From: Bacteroidota bacterium
GTDB taxonomy: Bacteria; Bacteroidota; Bacteroidia; Bacteroidales; CAIWKO01
Reading direction: 5' to 3'
Length of the DNA: 64,000 nt
Assembly: GCA_037133915.1 (NCBI GenBank)
Contig: JBAXND010000022.1
Coordinates: 1-64,000, forward strand
Positions within the stretch are counted from its first letter, which is position 1, and the number at the start of each line of letters is the position of its first letter. The translations under genes and the position numbers were made by a program. Positions 25,695 through 34,429 of the stretch are shown here, in pieces. Below the pieces are notes generated by a model, which did no database searches, was not told where the DNA came from, and saw only the letters and a list, made by a program, of their open reading frames with translations.

Positions 25695-26426
25695 ATGGAA
25701 AACAAAAATGGAAAAGTAGCCCTGATTACAGGAGCAAACAAAGGAATTGGTAAAGAAATAGCACGTCAGTTAGGCTTACGCGGATATACAATTATTCTCG
25801 CAGCCCGTGACCAGAATGCAGGTACAAAGGCGGCTGAAGAGCTTATTGCAGCCGGTTGCGATGCTTATACAGTGCCTCTCGAAGTTACCAGTGCGTCCGA
25901 TATTTCTAATCTTGTGAAATATATCGAAAAGAAATTCGGTAAACTGGACGTTCTGGTAAATAACGCAGGAATAGCTATAGAATGGGACGGTGAACCAACC
26001 AACGCGGAAAAAGTCCGCCGTACACTCGAAATCAACCTTATCGCGCCTTATGCTATTACCGAAGCATTAGTACCTCTTCTCTCATTGAGTGACGATGCAA
26101 GAATAATTAATCATTCGTCGCAGTTGGGTTCTATTAACGCGGCAGAGAATATGTGGCAGTATATTTCGGGATTTATGACTGTGGGATATTCTACTTCTAA
26201 AGCCGGGCTTAACATGCTTACACAGATTCAATCAAAAACATTGGCTGATAAAGGTATTGCAGTAGCCGCAGCTCATCCCGGTTGGGTAAAGACCGACCTG
26301 GGTTCAGATGCTGCCCCTATGGAAGTTGAAGAAGGAGCAAGTACAGCAGTTAGTCTTGTTACCATTGCAAGAGACCAGTTTCCTCATGGACAGCTGGTAC
26401 ACAAGGGCGAGCGCATACCCTGGTAG
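25695..26426 (+). CDS. Short-chain dehydrogenase/reductase
   Basis: 243 residues, a classical SDR. TGANKGIG (14-21) binds NADP(H), NNAG is present, the catalytic Ser lies in NHSSQLGS and the catalytic pair in YSTSK. The opening KVALITGANKGIGKEIARQL and the size resemble carbonyl reductases, so it probably reduces a ketone or quinone with NADPH. Substrate unknown. Less AT-rich than the two preceding units. It follows the broken small gene by 33 bases and stands alone. Confidence 0.88.
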   Translation: MENKNGKVALITGANKGIGKEIARQLGLRGYTIILAARDQNAGTKAAEELIAAGCDAYTVPLEVTSASDISNLVKYIEKKFGKLDVLVNNAGIAIEWDGEPTNAEKVRRTLEINLIAPYAITEALVPLLSLSDDARIINHSSQLGSINAAENMWQYISGFMTVGYSTSKAGLNMLTQIQSKTLADKGIAVAAAHPGWVKTDLGSDAAPMEVEEGASTAVSLVTIARDQFPHGQLVHKGERIPW

Positions 26427-26700
26427 AACCGATTACAATTATAACGTTTTGATTCCATACAGCTTGCGGCTTCGTGAGACATGAGCTCTTTGCTGGAATT
26501 GAATATTGGCATTAACCTTTTCAGTGAATATGATATTATCCTATATTTGAGGTGGAGATATATTAAACTAAGGGGTATTTGTCAGGCAATACTATGAGGT
26601 TAGACAGTATTTGAATGATAATGTAAGTGCGTTGAACAATTAAGCGGCCATTGTGGTGAAACTCAATAAATGACAATTAACAATTAAACAAACACAGGAA

Positions 26701-27072
26701 ATGAAGAAAGACAAAATACTATTCTGGACAGCAACATCAATCATTGCGTTATTCGAAGGAGTAATGCCGGCATTAACTTCACAGACAGAACTTGCCAAAG
26801 AAGGAATCAGACATTTGGGTTATCCTGATTACTTTGGAACCGCATTGGTTATTTTTAAGGTGCTGGGCGTTTTGGCATTACTTATTCCTCAGATTCCGAA
26901 ACGAATAAAAGAATGGGCATATGCCGGTTTTGCTTTTGACTTTATTTTTGCCTCCATAAGTCACGGGGCCGTTGACGGAATAAATGGACAAACATTTTTC
27001 CCATTGCTTGTATTCGGAATTCTGGCCGTTTCATATATTTACTATCACAAATTAAACGATAACAAAAAATAA
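26701..27072 (+). CDS. DoxX-like membrane protein
   Basis: 123 residues with four hydrophobic helices and the family phrases LGYPDYFGTALVIFKVLG and WAYAGFAFDFIFASISH. It belongs to the DoxX_2-like group of small integral membrane proteins, linked in some bacteria to redox or stress functions. The first helix contains IALFEGVMPALTS. Single gene in an AT-rich setting; likely part of the same accessory block as the two reductases. Role unknown. Confidence 0.8.
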   Translation: MKKDKILFWTATSIIALFEGVMPALTSQTELAKEGIRHLGYPDYFGTALVIFKVLGVLALLIPQIPKRIKEWAYAGFAFDFIFASISHGAVDGINGQTFFPLLVFGILAVSYIYYHKLNDNKK

Positions 27073-27232
27073 CCATCATGCCGGTTTAGCTTCTTGAGAA
27101 CAAGCATAAACACCGGGAAGATTCGCAGTATTCAAACGTTACAGTTCAACATCATAACCTCTATTGATTCAATCAATGACGATATTTTTGAGAAGAGATA
27201 TTTCAACGTATAAACTCAATAACCAACAACTC

Positions 27233-27820
27233 ATGAACGTAAAATCTGCGCTGTTAGCCTGTATAATTATTATTTCCGGGCTGCTTTCCAAAGCCCAAAG
27301 TACGGATACCCTAACCGATGCACGGGATGGTAAAAAATACAAGACAATAACCATTGGCACCCAGACGTGGATGGCCGAAAACCTGAATTACGATATGTCC
27401 GGCAGCTGGTGTATTGATTGTGAAATCTACGGTCGTGTATATACTTACAAGGCGGCAACAACCGGCTGCCCCAACGGCTGGCACTTACCTTCCGAAGCAG
27501 AATGGAATGTGTTAACCGACGCCGCCGGAGGACGAAGTGTAGTAGGAGGCAATTTAAAAGAAGCCGGGACCGGACACTGGAAAGCGCCCAACACAGGCGC
27601 TACCAACGCAAGCGGATTTACGGCCTTGCCTCATGGTTACCGCAGCATGAACGGAATCCTGAACTTCAAAACAAAAATGGGCTCCTGGTGGAGCTCTGCC
27701 ACGGATCCGAAATACCCGATGAATGCCATGAGTCTGCGTCTCGATTTTAACAGAAGTGATGTGACATATGTGCCTTCTGATAAGAACGTTGGATTATCAG
27801 TAAGATGCCTTAAGGATTAA
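27233..27820 (+). CDS. Small secreted FISUMP-domain protein
   Basis: 195 residues from ATG 27233, which starts a clean signal peptide (MNVKSALLACIIIISGLLSKAQ); the frame is open 23 codons further up but without a better start. Nearly the whole mature protein is one FISUMP domain: DARDGKKYKTITIGTQTWMA, GWHLPSEAEWNVL, GTGHWKAPNTGATNASGF, WWSSA and LSVRCLKD. It lacks the repeats and T9SS-like domain of the 11371 protein, yet shares GGxLKEAGT(A/G)HW...NTGATN with it, so the two are homologous over this domain. Secreted; role unclear. Confidence 0.85.
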   Translation: MNVKSALLACIIIISGLLSKAQSTDTLTDARDGKKYKTITIGTQTWMAENLNYDMSGSWCIDCEIYGRVYTYKAATTGCPNGWHLPSEAEWNVLTDAAGGRSVVGGNLKEAGTGHWKAPNTGATNASGFTALPHGYRSMNGILNFKTKMGSWWSSATDPKYPMNAMSLRLDFNRSDVTYVPSDKNVGLSVRCLKD

Positions 27821-28127
27821 TGATAACATTGTCTCGACTTGACCTGCATGACTTCAAATGGGGGTGAAGGCTAAAAGCTAAATGCACAAAGCAAAAAGGG
27901 AAAAAACGTTCAACTTTCAGCCTTAACCTTTACCTGCCATTTGTTAATTGTAATTCCCAATTGAACCAAATCATATATATTTACCGGCGCACATATTAGC
28001 GGCAAAAAGACAGATTCCGTTAAGAAATGCGCTGATTCTTATTATAAGGTGAGGAAATGAACAAGTGCTGTTCATTATCAGACAAGGGTTACTTCCAACT
28101 TGATTGAACCAATAAATACAAAATACT
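27821..28127. other. Spacer without recognised features
   Basis: About 300 bases. No gene seen. CATATATATTTACCGG (about 27971) resembles CGTATATATTTACGG at 23915-23932, each 130-150 bases before the next gene; TATATTTA differs from TAnnTTTG by one base, so these could be weak promoters. Confidence 0.35.
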
Positions 28128-29048
28128 ATGAGAACAGTTGCAATTATTTTTTTGACTTTTTTGGTTTTGGCCGGTTGTAAAAAGGATAAGTACGGTAACC
28201 TCGTACATAAAGTAAAATTTACATCTTCAAAAGGACAAAAAGGTAAAAGCATGACCATGGCAGATGATCTCCGGTATACTCAATTTGGCGATTATATCAC
28301 TAGCCTGACACCCACCGGTTTTAAGGGTGATCTTGATATGATAAGAATTTTTGGAAATACCATTGCTTCCGACAATCATGCTGTTGCCATGACATTGATA
28401 CTGCCCGGTTCGGGCGATAATACTCACTTTGCTGATTTCTCCGGCAATGCCGAAATAACAGTGTCTCCCACATTATGCGGCCCGTTTGTCAATGTCAATG
28501 AAGATGGGTCAGGAGGATGCTTTAAAGATGATGCAATTTTTAAATTCTTACAGATTGGATTGCATAATATCGTACAGGTAATTGAATTGCCTGTTCAATA
28601 CAGCAGCGTTAATTTGTCGCAGTTTTTAGGTCAGTACTCCGGCGATTCCATACAACATGGCACTACGCTTAATGTTGATATGTATCCGCTTATTGGGAAA
28701 ATCAACGACACTCTTCAATTTTTCAAACAGCCCATGACTTTTTATTTTGGAATGATTGATGCGACGACGCTTTATTCAAGCGGTCCTTCTGTGCCGATGC
28801 CGTCTTCACTCAACGAAAATCAGGATATGCCTGTCCCTTTTGTATGGAGCAATAATTTCAGCGAATGGACGCTGAAGTCTCCCGGAAACGGAGAAACCAT
28901 AACAATTACTTCTACTATAGGTTTCGACAATGAAAATCTAATCCAGATTTATGCGGGTGCAGATAATATTCCCTACACAAGTGATGATATCATTGTGTAT
29001 GCTCCTAATTTCTGGGAAAGAATTTATATTAATGTAACAACTGATTAA
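28128..29048 (+). CDS. Predicted lipoprotein of unknown function
   Basis: 306 residues. Lipobox LVLAGC puts the lipidated cysteine at 17, followed by KKDKYG. The mature part is mostly beta-like, with a Gly/Asp-rich stretch (NVNEDGSGGCFKDD) containing a pair of cysteines with the preceding PTLCGP. It has no motif I recognise. It stands alone on the + strand with about 300 bases in front. Probably an outer-membrane or periplasmic lipoprotein. Confidence 0.7.
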   Translation: MRTVAIIFLTFLVLAGCKKDKYGNLVHKVKFTSSKGQKGKSMTMADDLRYTQFGDYITSLTPTGFKGDLDMIRIFGNTIASDNHAVAMTLILPGSGDNTHFADFSGNAEITVSPTLCGPFVNVNEDGSGGCFKDDAIFKFLQIGLHNIVQVIELPVQYSSVNLSQFLGQYSGDSIQHGTTLNVDMYPLIGKINDTLQFFKQPMTFYFGMIDATTLYSSGPSVPMPSSLNENQDMPVPFVWSNNFSEWTLKSPGNGETITITSTIGFDNENLIQIYAGADNIPYTSDDIIVYAPNFWERIYINVTTD

Positions 29049-29135
29049 TAATAAAACCCGACGCACGTTTGATTGCATACGAGCGTCATGGTTCGTTATA
29101 AGGAAGCCCATAGAATCACCCTAATGAACTTACAC

Positions 29136-29540
29136 ATGAAAACCTGCCCGAATTGTAAAACATCCATGGACGATAATTTTGATGTGTGCTGGAACTGTGG
29201 TTACAGCTTGCCCGAGGAGCGCGTGATAGAGGAGAAGGAATATGCAGAGAGCTGTCCCAATTGTGGCATAACACTGGATTCAAATTATCAGTTCTGTCCC
29301 AACTGCCAGTACCTGCTGAAGATGAATAACTCTCTGTTTGATCCAGACGACGGTAAGCTTAAGGCCGACTGCCTCAGATGCCACACGCCGCTTATCTTTA
29401 ACGGAAATTATAAGTTTCATGAAGGCGGGCCGCTACAAAACTTCTTTGAGATAGTAACGAACCGCCAATCATACGATACGTATTTCTGTCCCAAATGCGG
29501 TAAAATAGAATTCTATCTGCCGGTGAAGGAAGGCGATTGA
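29136..29540 (+). CDS. Zinc-ribbon protein
   Basis: 134 residues from ATG 29136 (ATG 29124 would add four). It contains six CxxC knuckles: CPNC, CWNC, CPNC, CPNC, CLRC and CPKC. The first four form two zinc ribbons in the first 60 residues, the last two a third, separate one near 92 and 125. No other domain. Such proteins bind Zn and often serve as interaction modules; role unknown. It precedes the polysaccharide locus by 148 bases and need not belong to it. Confidence 0.75.
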   Translation: MKTCPNCKTSMDDNFDVCWNCGYSLPEERVIEEKEYAESCPNCGITLDSNYQFCPNCQYLLKMNNSLFDPDDGKLKADCLRCHTPLIFNGNYKFHEGGPLQNFFEIVTNRQSYDTYFCPKCGKIEFYLPVKEGD

Positions 29541-29663
29541 AACAGTAATTAGTATTTAGTAGTAAGTAATTAGTACAAAATGGAACAGCATCAGCATCTT
29601 CATGTTCACGAAGTAATGACTGAATTGCAACGAAGCCGTATTCGCAGTTAATCCTGAAAAGAG

Positions 29664-29671
29664 TATCTTTG
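29664..29671 (+). promoter_or_regulatory. Possible -7 box (TATCTTTG) for the glycosyltransferase pair
   Basis: Exact TAnnTTTG match 18 bases before the ATG at 29689. No TTG at normal spacing. Confidence 0.4.
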
Positions 29672-29688
29672 AAAGATATGCCGCATCG

Positions 29689-31110
29689 ATGAAACATTTA
29701 CGACTGTACCTTTTTATTTTGATTCCGCTCGGCGTCTTTGTTATCATACGCGTTTGTTTCGGCTTTAACGGATTGTATGGTCAGGACAGCCACGAATACC
29801 TGCGCTTTGCCGAATGGATTCGAACAGCATTGCACGGCAGCGCCGAACCTACAAGTTTTTTCTGGCCTGTTATATACCCGATGTTGGGCGGTCTTGTTTC
29901 ATATATTACAGGCAACACGGCACTTGTGCTGCAACTCATATCGCTGTGCGCGTTCATTATCTCACTGTTCTTTTTTCGCGGAATACTGCTGATGTGGCAT
30001 CCCACAAGAATAACAGAAATTGAGGTATTTATTTTGGTGACCATCCTTCCGGCCTCATGGTTTTTACGAGGAGCCATTTTTGTAATGAGCGATATTACTG
30101 CCGTGATGTTCACCTTCGGCGCGGTGTATTATCTGTACCGCATTACGTTCACAGCAAAAGCCCTGCATTTGATGATGGGCGCGTTGTTTACGGTACTCGC
30201 ATTTTTTACACGATATCCTGCCGCTTTGATAATTGCGCCCTGGGCTGTGTATGCCACTGTTGCGCTGTTCCGTAAGTTCCGCTTCTTAAGTCTTGCCGGG
30301 GCATTGCTTGTGCTGGTGGGTTGCTCATTTCTGCTGCTGCAGGTTAAGAGCGAAAACATCACCGGACTGATTACTCATCCGCTCATTACGTACTGGTCAA
30401 TCAATAATTTTCTTGCATCCTCGTTCAGCTCCGCTGATGGTTCGGTACAATATTATCTTGCAAATGTTCTCTATGCCTTCTCGGCCATACTGCATCCTGC
30501 CTTTCTGCTGCCCGGCTGGGTGCTGGTGTTCTTTATCCGCAGGCGTGATACCGATCAATGGCACGCAAAGCTTGCGCTTATGTCTGTGGTGATGTATTCG
30601 TTGTTGCTGATGGGACTTGCATTTCAGAATCCGCGCTTCCTGATGCTCAGTTTCCCGATGATTGCCTTCCTTTGTCTTCCCGCGTTTATAAGGGTTTATA
30701 CAAAACTGTCGGCATGGCGATTTATGCTTCCGGCTTTTATTATTCTTATAATCATGGCTGATGCGGTGGTATTCACGTATTCCTTCCGCAGCTTCTACAG
30801 GCTTAACAAACTGGAGCAGACCATTGCTTCCGACCTTGTGACCAATCATTCGGGAAACACCGCCATCTATACCTTTTCAATTGATCCTGCTCTGCGTTCC
30901 TATCATGTCGCGAATCCGATAAGGAATATGTGGGTGAAGGAATACGACGATTTTGAGAAAGGCGCTCTGGTACTGTATAATTGCGATGCATTCAAACGGC
31001 AGTGGAAAGACCGCAACCCGGTAAAGAACTGGGAGAAGCTTCAGAAAGAACATCAATTACTTGTGCTGAGCGAGTATTCTGACGGATGGAAACTATATGA
31101 AATCAGGTAA
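29689..31110 (+). CDS. GT39-like membrane glycosyltransferase
   Basis: 473 residues with about ten hydrophobic helices. After helix 1 comes a loop FGFNGLYGQDSHEYLRFAEW, in the position of the acidic catalytic loop of GT-C enzymes (ArnT/PMT type), which take sugars from polyprenyl phosphate on the outer face of the inner membrane. The C-terminal 90 residues are soluble. Acceptor unknown; the setting points to a surface glycan. It overlaps the next glycosyltransferase by 14 bases, so the two are cotranscribed and probably translationally coupled. Confidence 0.75.
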   Translation: MKHLRLYLFILIPLGVFVIIRVCFGFNGLYGQDSHEYLRFAEWIRTALHGSAEPTSFFWPVIYPMLGGLVSYITGNTALVLQLISLCAFIISLFFFRGILLMWHPTRITEIEVFILVTILPASWFLRGAIFVMSDITAVMFTFGAVYYLYRITFTAKALHLMMGALFTVLAFFTRYPAALIIAPWAVYATVALFRKFRFLSLAGALLVLVGCSFLLLQVKSENITGLITHPLITYWSINNFLASSFSSADGSVQYYLANVLYAFSAILHPAFLLPGWVLVFFIRRRDTDQWHAKLALMSVVMYSLLLMGLAFQNPRFLMLSFPMIAFLCLPAFIRVYTKLSAWRFMLPAFIILIIMADAVVFTYSFRSFYRLNKLEQTIASDLVTNHSGNTAIYTFSIDPALRSYHVANPIRNMWVKEYDDFEKGALVLYNCDAFKRQWKDRNPVKNWEKLQKEHQLLVLSEYSDGWKLYEIR

Positions 31111-32158
31111 ACGAATTATAATTATTACGCCCGGCTTTCCTGCCAATGAACAAGATACCAGCTGTATTCCGGGATTGCAGGTTTATGTTAAAGCGCTGTC
31201 GCGCTATCATACGGAATATGAACCTGTGGTTATAACCTTGCAATATCCGTTTACGAAAGAGCCGTACCGCTGGCAAGATGTTCCGGTGTTTCCGTGTGGC
31301 GGTCGCAATCGTGGCGGCATAAACCGTGTGCTCACCTGGCTGCATGCAGACAAGCTTTTTGATGAACTTGCTCAGGAGAAAATGCCTTCGTTGGTACATT
31401 CGTTCTGGCTGAACGAAGCATGTCTGGCCGGTATTGCTAAATCAGCCGAATACGAAATTCCGCATGTGAGCAGCATTCTGGGGCAGGATGTGCTTCCGGC
31501 GAACCGCTATTTGCGCGGTCTTAATTTAAGCCGAACAATGGTTGTGGCGCCTTCATATTTCAGTCTTGAAACACTGACAAGTCATACTTCGCTTGCGCAC
31601 AGCACTGTTATTCCCCTGGGTGTCGACCCCGATGAATTGCCTGTCAGAACGAACGCCGAAAGGGACATCGACCTGCTGGGGGTGGGCTCTCTCATCCGTC
31701 TAAAGCATTATGAGATATTAGTTGACGTTCTGTCTGAGCTGAAAAGAAATAATCCGGGAATAAAAGCGGTTATTGCCGGCGATGGTCCTGAAAAGCCTCG
31801 CTTAATTGAGCTTACAGAGCAATATGGCTTACAGGATAATATTACGTTTGCCGGAAAACTGCAACGTCCTGAAGTGCTGGAATTGATGGGTAGAAGTCGT
31901 GTGTTGATGCATCCATCAGAAATAGAGGGTTTCGGGATGGTGTGTGCCGAGGCGCTGAACATGGGTATGCGTGTGGTATCGCGCCGTGTCGGATCAGTGC
32001 TGGAGCATCCGAACTGGCGCTATGCAAACACCATGAATGAATTCTTTGCTCAAACCACTGCATCACTAAACGAACCGCAGCCTGCAACACAGGAAGTGTT
32101 TTTTGATATCCGTCAATGCGTTAACGCGTATGCTGAGCTGTTTGAAAGGCTTATCTAA
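31097..32158 (+). CDS. GT4-family glycosyltransferase
   Basis: 353 residues, cytoplasmic GT-B fold. The N-terminal domain contains IITPGFPANEQDTSC; the C-terminal domain has the nucleotide-sugar region GVGSLIRLKHYEILVDVL, AGDGPEK and the EX7E motif in HPSEIEGFGMVCAEALNMG. It transfers a sugar from a nucleotide donor with retention of configuration, presumably onto a lipid-linked glycan. Start overlaps the GT39-like gene. It converges with the minus-strand operon across a 39-base gap. Confidence 0.88.
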   Translation: MKSGKRIIIITPGFPANEQDTSCIPGLQVYVKALSRYHTEYEPVVITLQYPFTKEPYRWQDVPVFPCGGRNRGGINRVLTWLHADKLFDELAQEKMPSLVHSFWLNEACLAGIAKSAEYEIPHVSSILGQDVLPANRYLRGLNLSRTMVVAPSYFSLETLTSHTSLAHSTVIPLGVDPDELPVRTNAERDIDLLGVGSLIRLKHYEILVDVLSELKRNNPGIKAVIAGDGPEKPRLIELTEQYGLQDNITFAGKLQRPEVLELMGRSRVLMHPSEIEGFGMVCAEALNMGMRVVSRRVGSVLEHPNWRYANTMNEFFAQTTASLNEPQPATQEVFFDIRQCVNAYAELFERLI

Positions 32159-32162
32159 AAAC

Positions 32163-32197
32163 CGGATACTTTGTCATTCCGAGCGTAGCGAGGAATT
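32163..32197. repeat. Palindromic intergenic element between convergent operons
   Basis: CATTCCGAGCGTAGCGAGGAAT has matching ends (ATTCC/GGAAT) and a CGAGCG/CGTAGCG core. A related wording (GCATTCCGAATGAAGCGAAGCGTAATGAGGAATC) occurs at about 23800-23833. A dispersed element; it could also help end transcription from both sides. Confidence 0.45.
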
Positions 32198-33577
32198 TTA
32201 TTGAAACAGCATCTGAATGGACGCGATGAAAGATTTTACAAAGAATTTCAATTTCGAAATACCCGGTGCTGAACGCTGCGCCATTACCGCATTATGAACT
32301 TTCCGCACTGCGTAACGGTAGTATTTCATTGAGTACGTCCGTTTGAAATCAATGTCGCGGTCGGAATGTGTTGCCCATTCGGGTTGAGGGAACATTTTGT
32401 CGGCAACGTCATTAAAGAATTTCGTTCCTTTGATAGGGTAGGCGATGGTAAGCGTAAAGAGATCGGGAGCGCTCTCTTTCAGGTATTTTATGGTTTGTGC
32501 AATGTCGCGTTTCGTTTCGCCCGGATAGCCCAGCATGATAAAGGTTCCGGTACCGATGCCGTATTTCCCGGCAAGTTTCATCATAGCAGTAACACTTTCG
32601 GGTGTTGTCCTGCGGTTCATGAACTCAAGCACTGCTGCAGAACCGCTTTCGGCACCGATCCAAATGCGGATACAACCGCTCTGCTTCAGCCATTGCATGA
32701 TTTCTTCATCAAGCCTGTCGGCACGCGTGATAATTTCGTATTGCAGCTGCAATTGTTTTTCCGCGCAAAGCGCCGCGAATTCCTGCATCCATGCTTTATC
32801 TATGGTAAATACGTCGTCCACAAACCAGATTCTGTCGAATGAATATTGCTGTTTCAGCGATTCAATTTCGCTGATTACCGAAGCAGCACTTCTGCGACGC
32901 ACTGTATTTCCATAAACAGATTTGCTGCACCAGTTGCAGGAAAACGGGCAGCCGCGCATGGTGCTGACATTTACGGAGCTGTATCCGTGTTTCGATTTCC
33001 ATGCATCCAGATAGCGGTTCAAATCAATTTTATGCCGGGCAGGAAACGGCAGACTGTCGAGGTGGGAGATTAGAGGCCGGTCGGGGTTTGTGACTACGCG
33101 ACCATCAGTTAAATGCGCTGTTCCGGCAATACCGGAGGCCGGCTGATTATGATTATCCAACAAGGCTTTTGCAAGTTCAAAAACCGTTTGCTCGCCTTCG
33201 CCCGTGACAAGATAATCGAATCCATGACTGAGGTATTCCTTTGTATAATGCCTGACATCCGGCCCGCCGACGATGATAATTGTATTTCTAAATTGTTCAT
33301 TTGTACGCAGAAACGATGCCATTTGCAACACTCTTTTCCGTGTCATCAATGTCGAATAAAAACACAGCATTCGGGGAAATGCTGCCGTTATTTGTGCTTT
33401 CCATTCGTCGAAAGTGGCGAAAGTGCTGTCCAGTACAGTGTTTTGTAAGCCTTGCTGTTCAAGGTGCGCGGAAATGTATAACAATCCCAGAGGTGGGTAG
33501 GGCATCATGATACGCTGTTCCTGTGCATCTTCATGCAAAAAATATCCGTGCGTAAGTATGATGTCTGTTTCTTTCAT
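32198..33577 (-). CDS. BchE-like B12-binding-domain radical SAM protein (copy 1)
   Basis: 459 residues. The N-terminal Rossmann part (about 5-150) has the B12-binding-domain layout (PYPPLGLLYISAHL ... VGGPDVRHY ... LVTGEGEQTVFELA), but no DxHxxG cobalamin histidine motif is visible. The radical SAM cluster motif is C210-x3-C214-x2-C217 (MRGCPFSCNWCSK). IGAESGS and GYPGET are further family marks. Such enzymes use a 4Fe-4S cluster and SAM for radical chemistry on lipids, cofactors or natural products; here the substrate is unknown. Last gene of the operon, six bases after the methyltransferase gene. Distantly homologous to the 34410 and 37494 products. Confidence 0.85.
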   Translation of the reverse strand: MKETDIILTHGYFLHEDAQEQRIMMPYPPLGLLYISAHLEQQGLQNTVLDSTFATFDEWKAQITAAFPRMLCFYSTLMTRKRVLQMASFLRTNEQFRNTIIIVGGPDVRHYTKEYLSHGFDYLVTGEGEQTVFELAKALLDNHNQPASGIAGTAHLTDGRVVTNPDRPLISHLDSLPFPARHKIDLNRYLDAWKSKHGYSSVNVSTMRGCPFSCNWCSKSVYGNTVRRRSAASVISEIESLKQQYSFDRIWFVDDVFTIDKAWMQEFAALCAEKQLQLQYEIITRADRLDEEIMQWLKQSGCIRIWIGAESGSAAVLEFMNRRTTPESVTAMMKLAGKYGIGTGTFIMLGYPGETKRDIAQTIKYLKESAPDLFTLTIAYPIKGTKFFNDVADKMFPQPEWATHSDRDIDFKRTYSMKYYRYAVRKVHNAVMAQRSAPGISKLKFFVKSFIASIQMLFQ

Positions 33578-33583
33578 ACTGTT

Positions 33584-34429
33584 TTACTGTTCTGCACTCT
33601 CATTATGAATCGTTTCCTGTTTTTGAAATGCTATGAAATAATGATCGGCGAAGTTAGAAAACAAGGCAATACCGCCAAACAATTTATCCAATGTACGGAG
33701 CAGCCCAAGCTGGAAACTGTGTTTTTGAAAATACGGATTCAGGTATGATGGCGGCACAAAGAGTCCGATGGGCCGCATAAACAGAAGAGTGAAATTATCG
33801 TTGAAAAGCCGTTTCATCACCTTTGGCGAATGATACCATGTTTCAGTTATTCCGCTGCCGGTTGGGACCATCACACCGGTATGCTTCTGCCTTCTGAAAG
33901 CCTGCTTCCGGTTTCCTTTAAGAATAAAATACAAACGTTCCCAGCAGCATTGTGTTCCCATAACTACCATTACACATCGACCGCCGGGTTTGAGAAGAGT
34001 ATGGAGATCACGATTTAATTTTTCAATATCGGTAGCGGAAATACAGTTCAATCCTCCGAAGTTTGAAAATATAATATCAAACTTTTTGTCGGGGAACAAT
34101 GTAAGCGCATCATTAAATGAGCAAGTCATGAATACCGGGGCTTGCGAAAGATGTTCCTTCGTTACTTTGGCTGAAGCGACAGCAATCATGTTCTCTGAAA
34201 TATCGGTTGCTATTACTTTATGACCAAGTGATGTGAAATGCATTGCATCTTCGCCGGTACCACAATTCAGTTCAAGAATTTCAAGGGAATCAGGATTATG
34301 CAATATTTTTTCAACCTGCTTCCAAACCTGTGCACGCTGAAGTCTTCCGACGGCAGTGCAGGTGAAACTGCTGTCATAATCCGCAGCCATGCTGTCAAAA
34401 GTGCTCCGGCTATTTTGTTCTTTGGGCAT
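33584..34429 (-). CDS. Class I SAM-dependent methyltransferase
   Basis: 281 residues. Motif I is LEILELNCGTGEDAMHF, followed by VIATDISENMIAVAS and FDIIFSNFGGLNC. The C-terminal 110 residues hold a basic region (GNRKQAFRRQKHTG) and GLFVPPSYLNPYFQKH. It would methylate a small molecule or glycan lipid; nothing points to nucleic acid or protein. Start lies within the 3' end of the 34410 gene (20-base overlap), and it sits between two radical SAM genes, so the three probably act on one substrate. Confidence 0.85.
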   Translation of the reverse strand: MPKEQNSRSTFDSMAADYDSSFTCTAVGRLQRAQVWKQVEKILHNPDSLEILELNCGTGEDAMHFTSLGHKVIATDISENMIAVASAKVTKEHLSQAPVFMTCSFNDALTLFPDKKFDIIFSNFGGLNCISATDIEKLNRDLHTLLKPGGRCVMVVMGTQCCWERLYFILKGNRKQAFRRQKHTGVMVPTGSGITETWYHSPKVMKRLFNDNFTLLFMRPIGLFVPPSYLNPYFQKHSFQLGLLRTLDKLFGGIALFSNFADHYFIAFQKQETIHNESAEQ

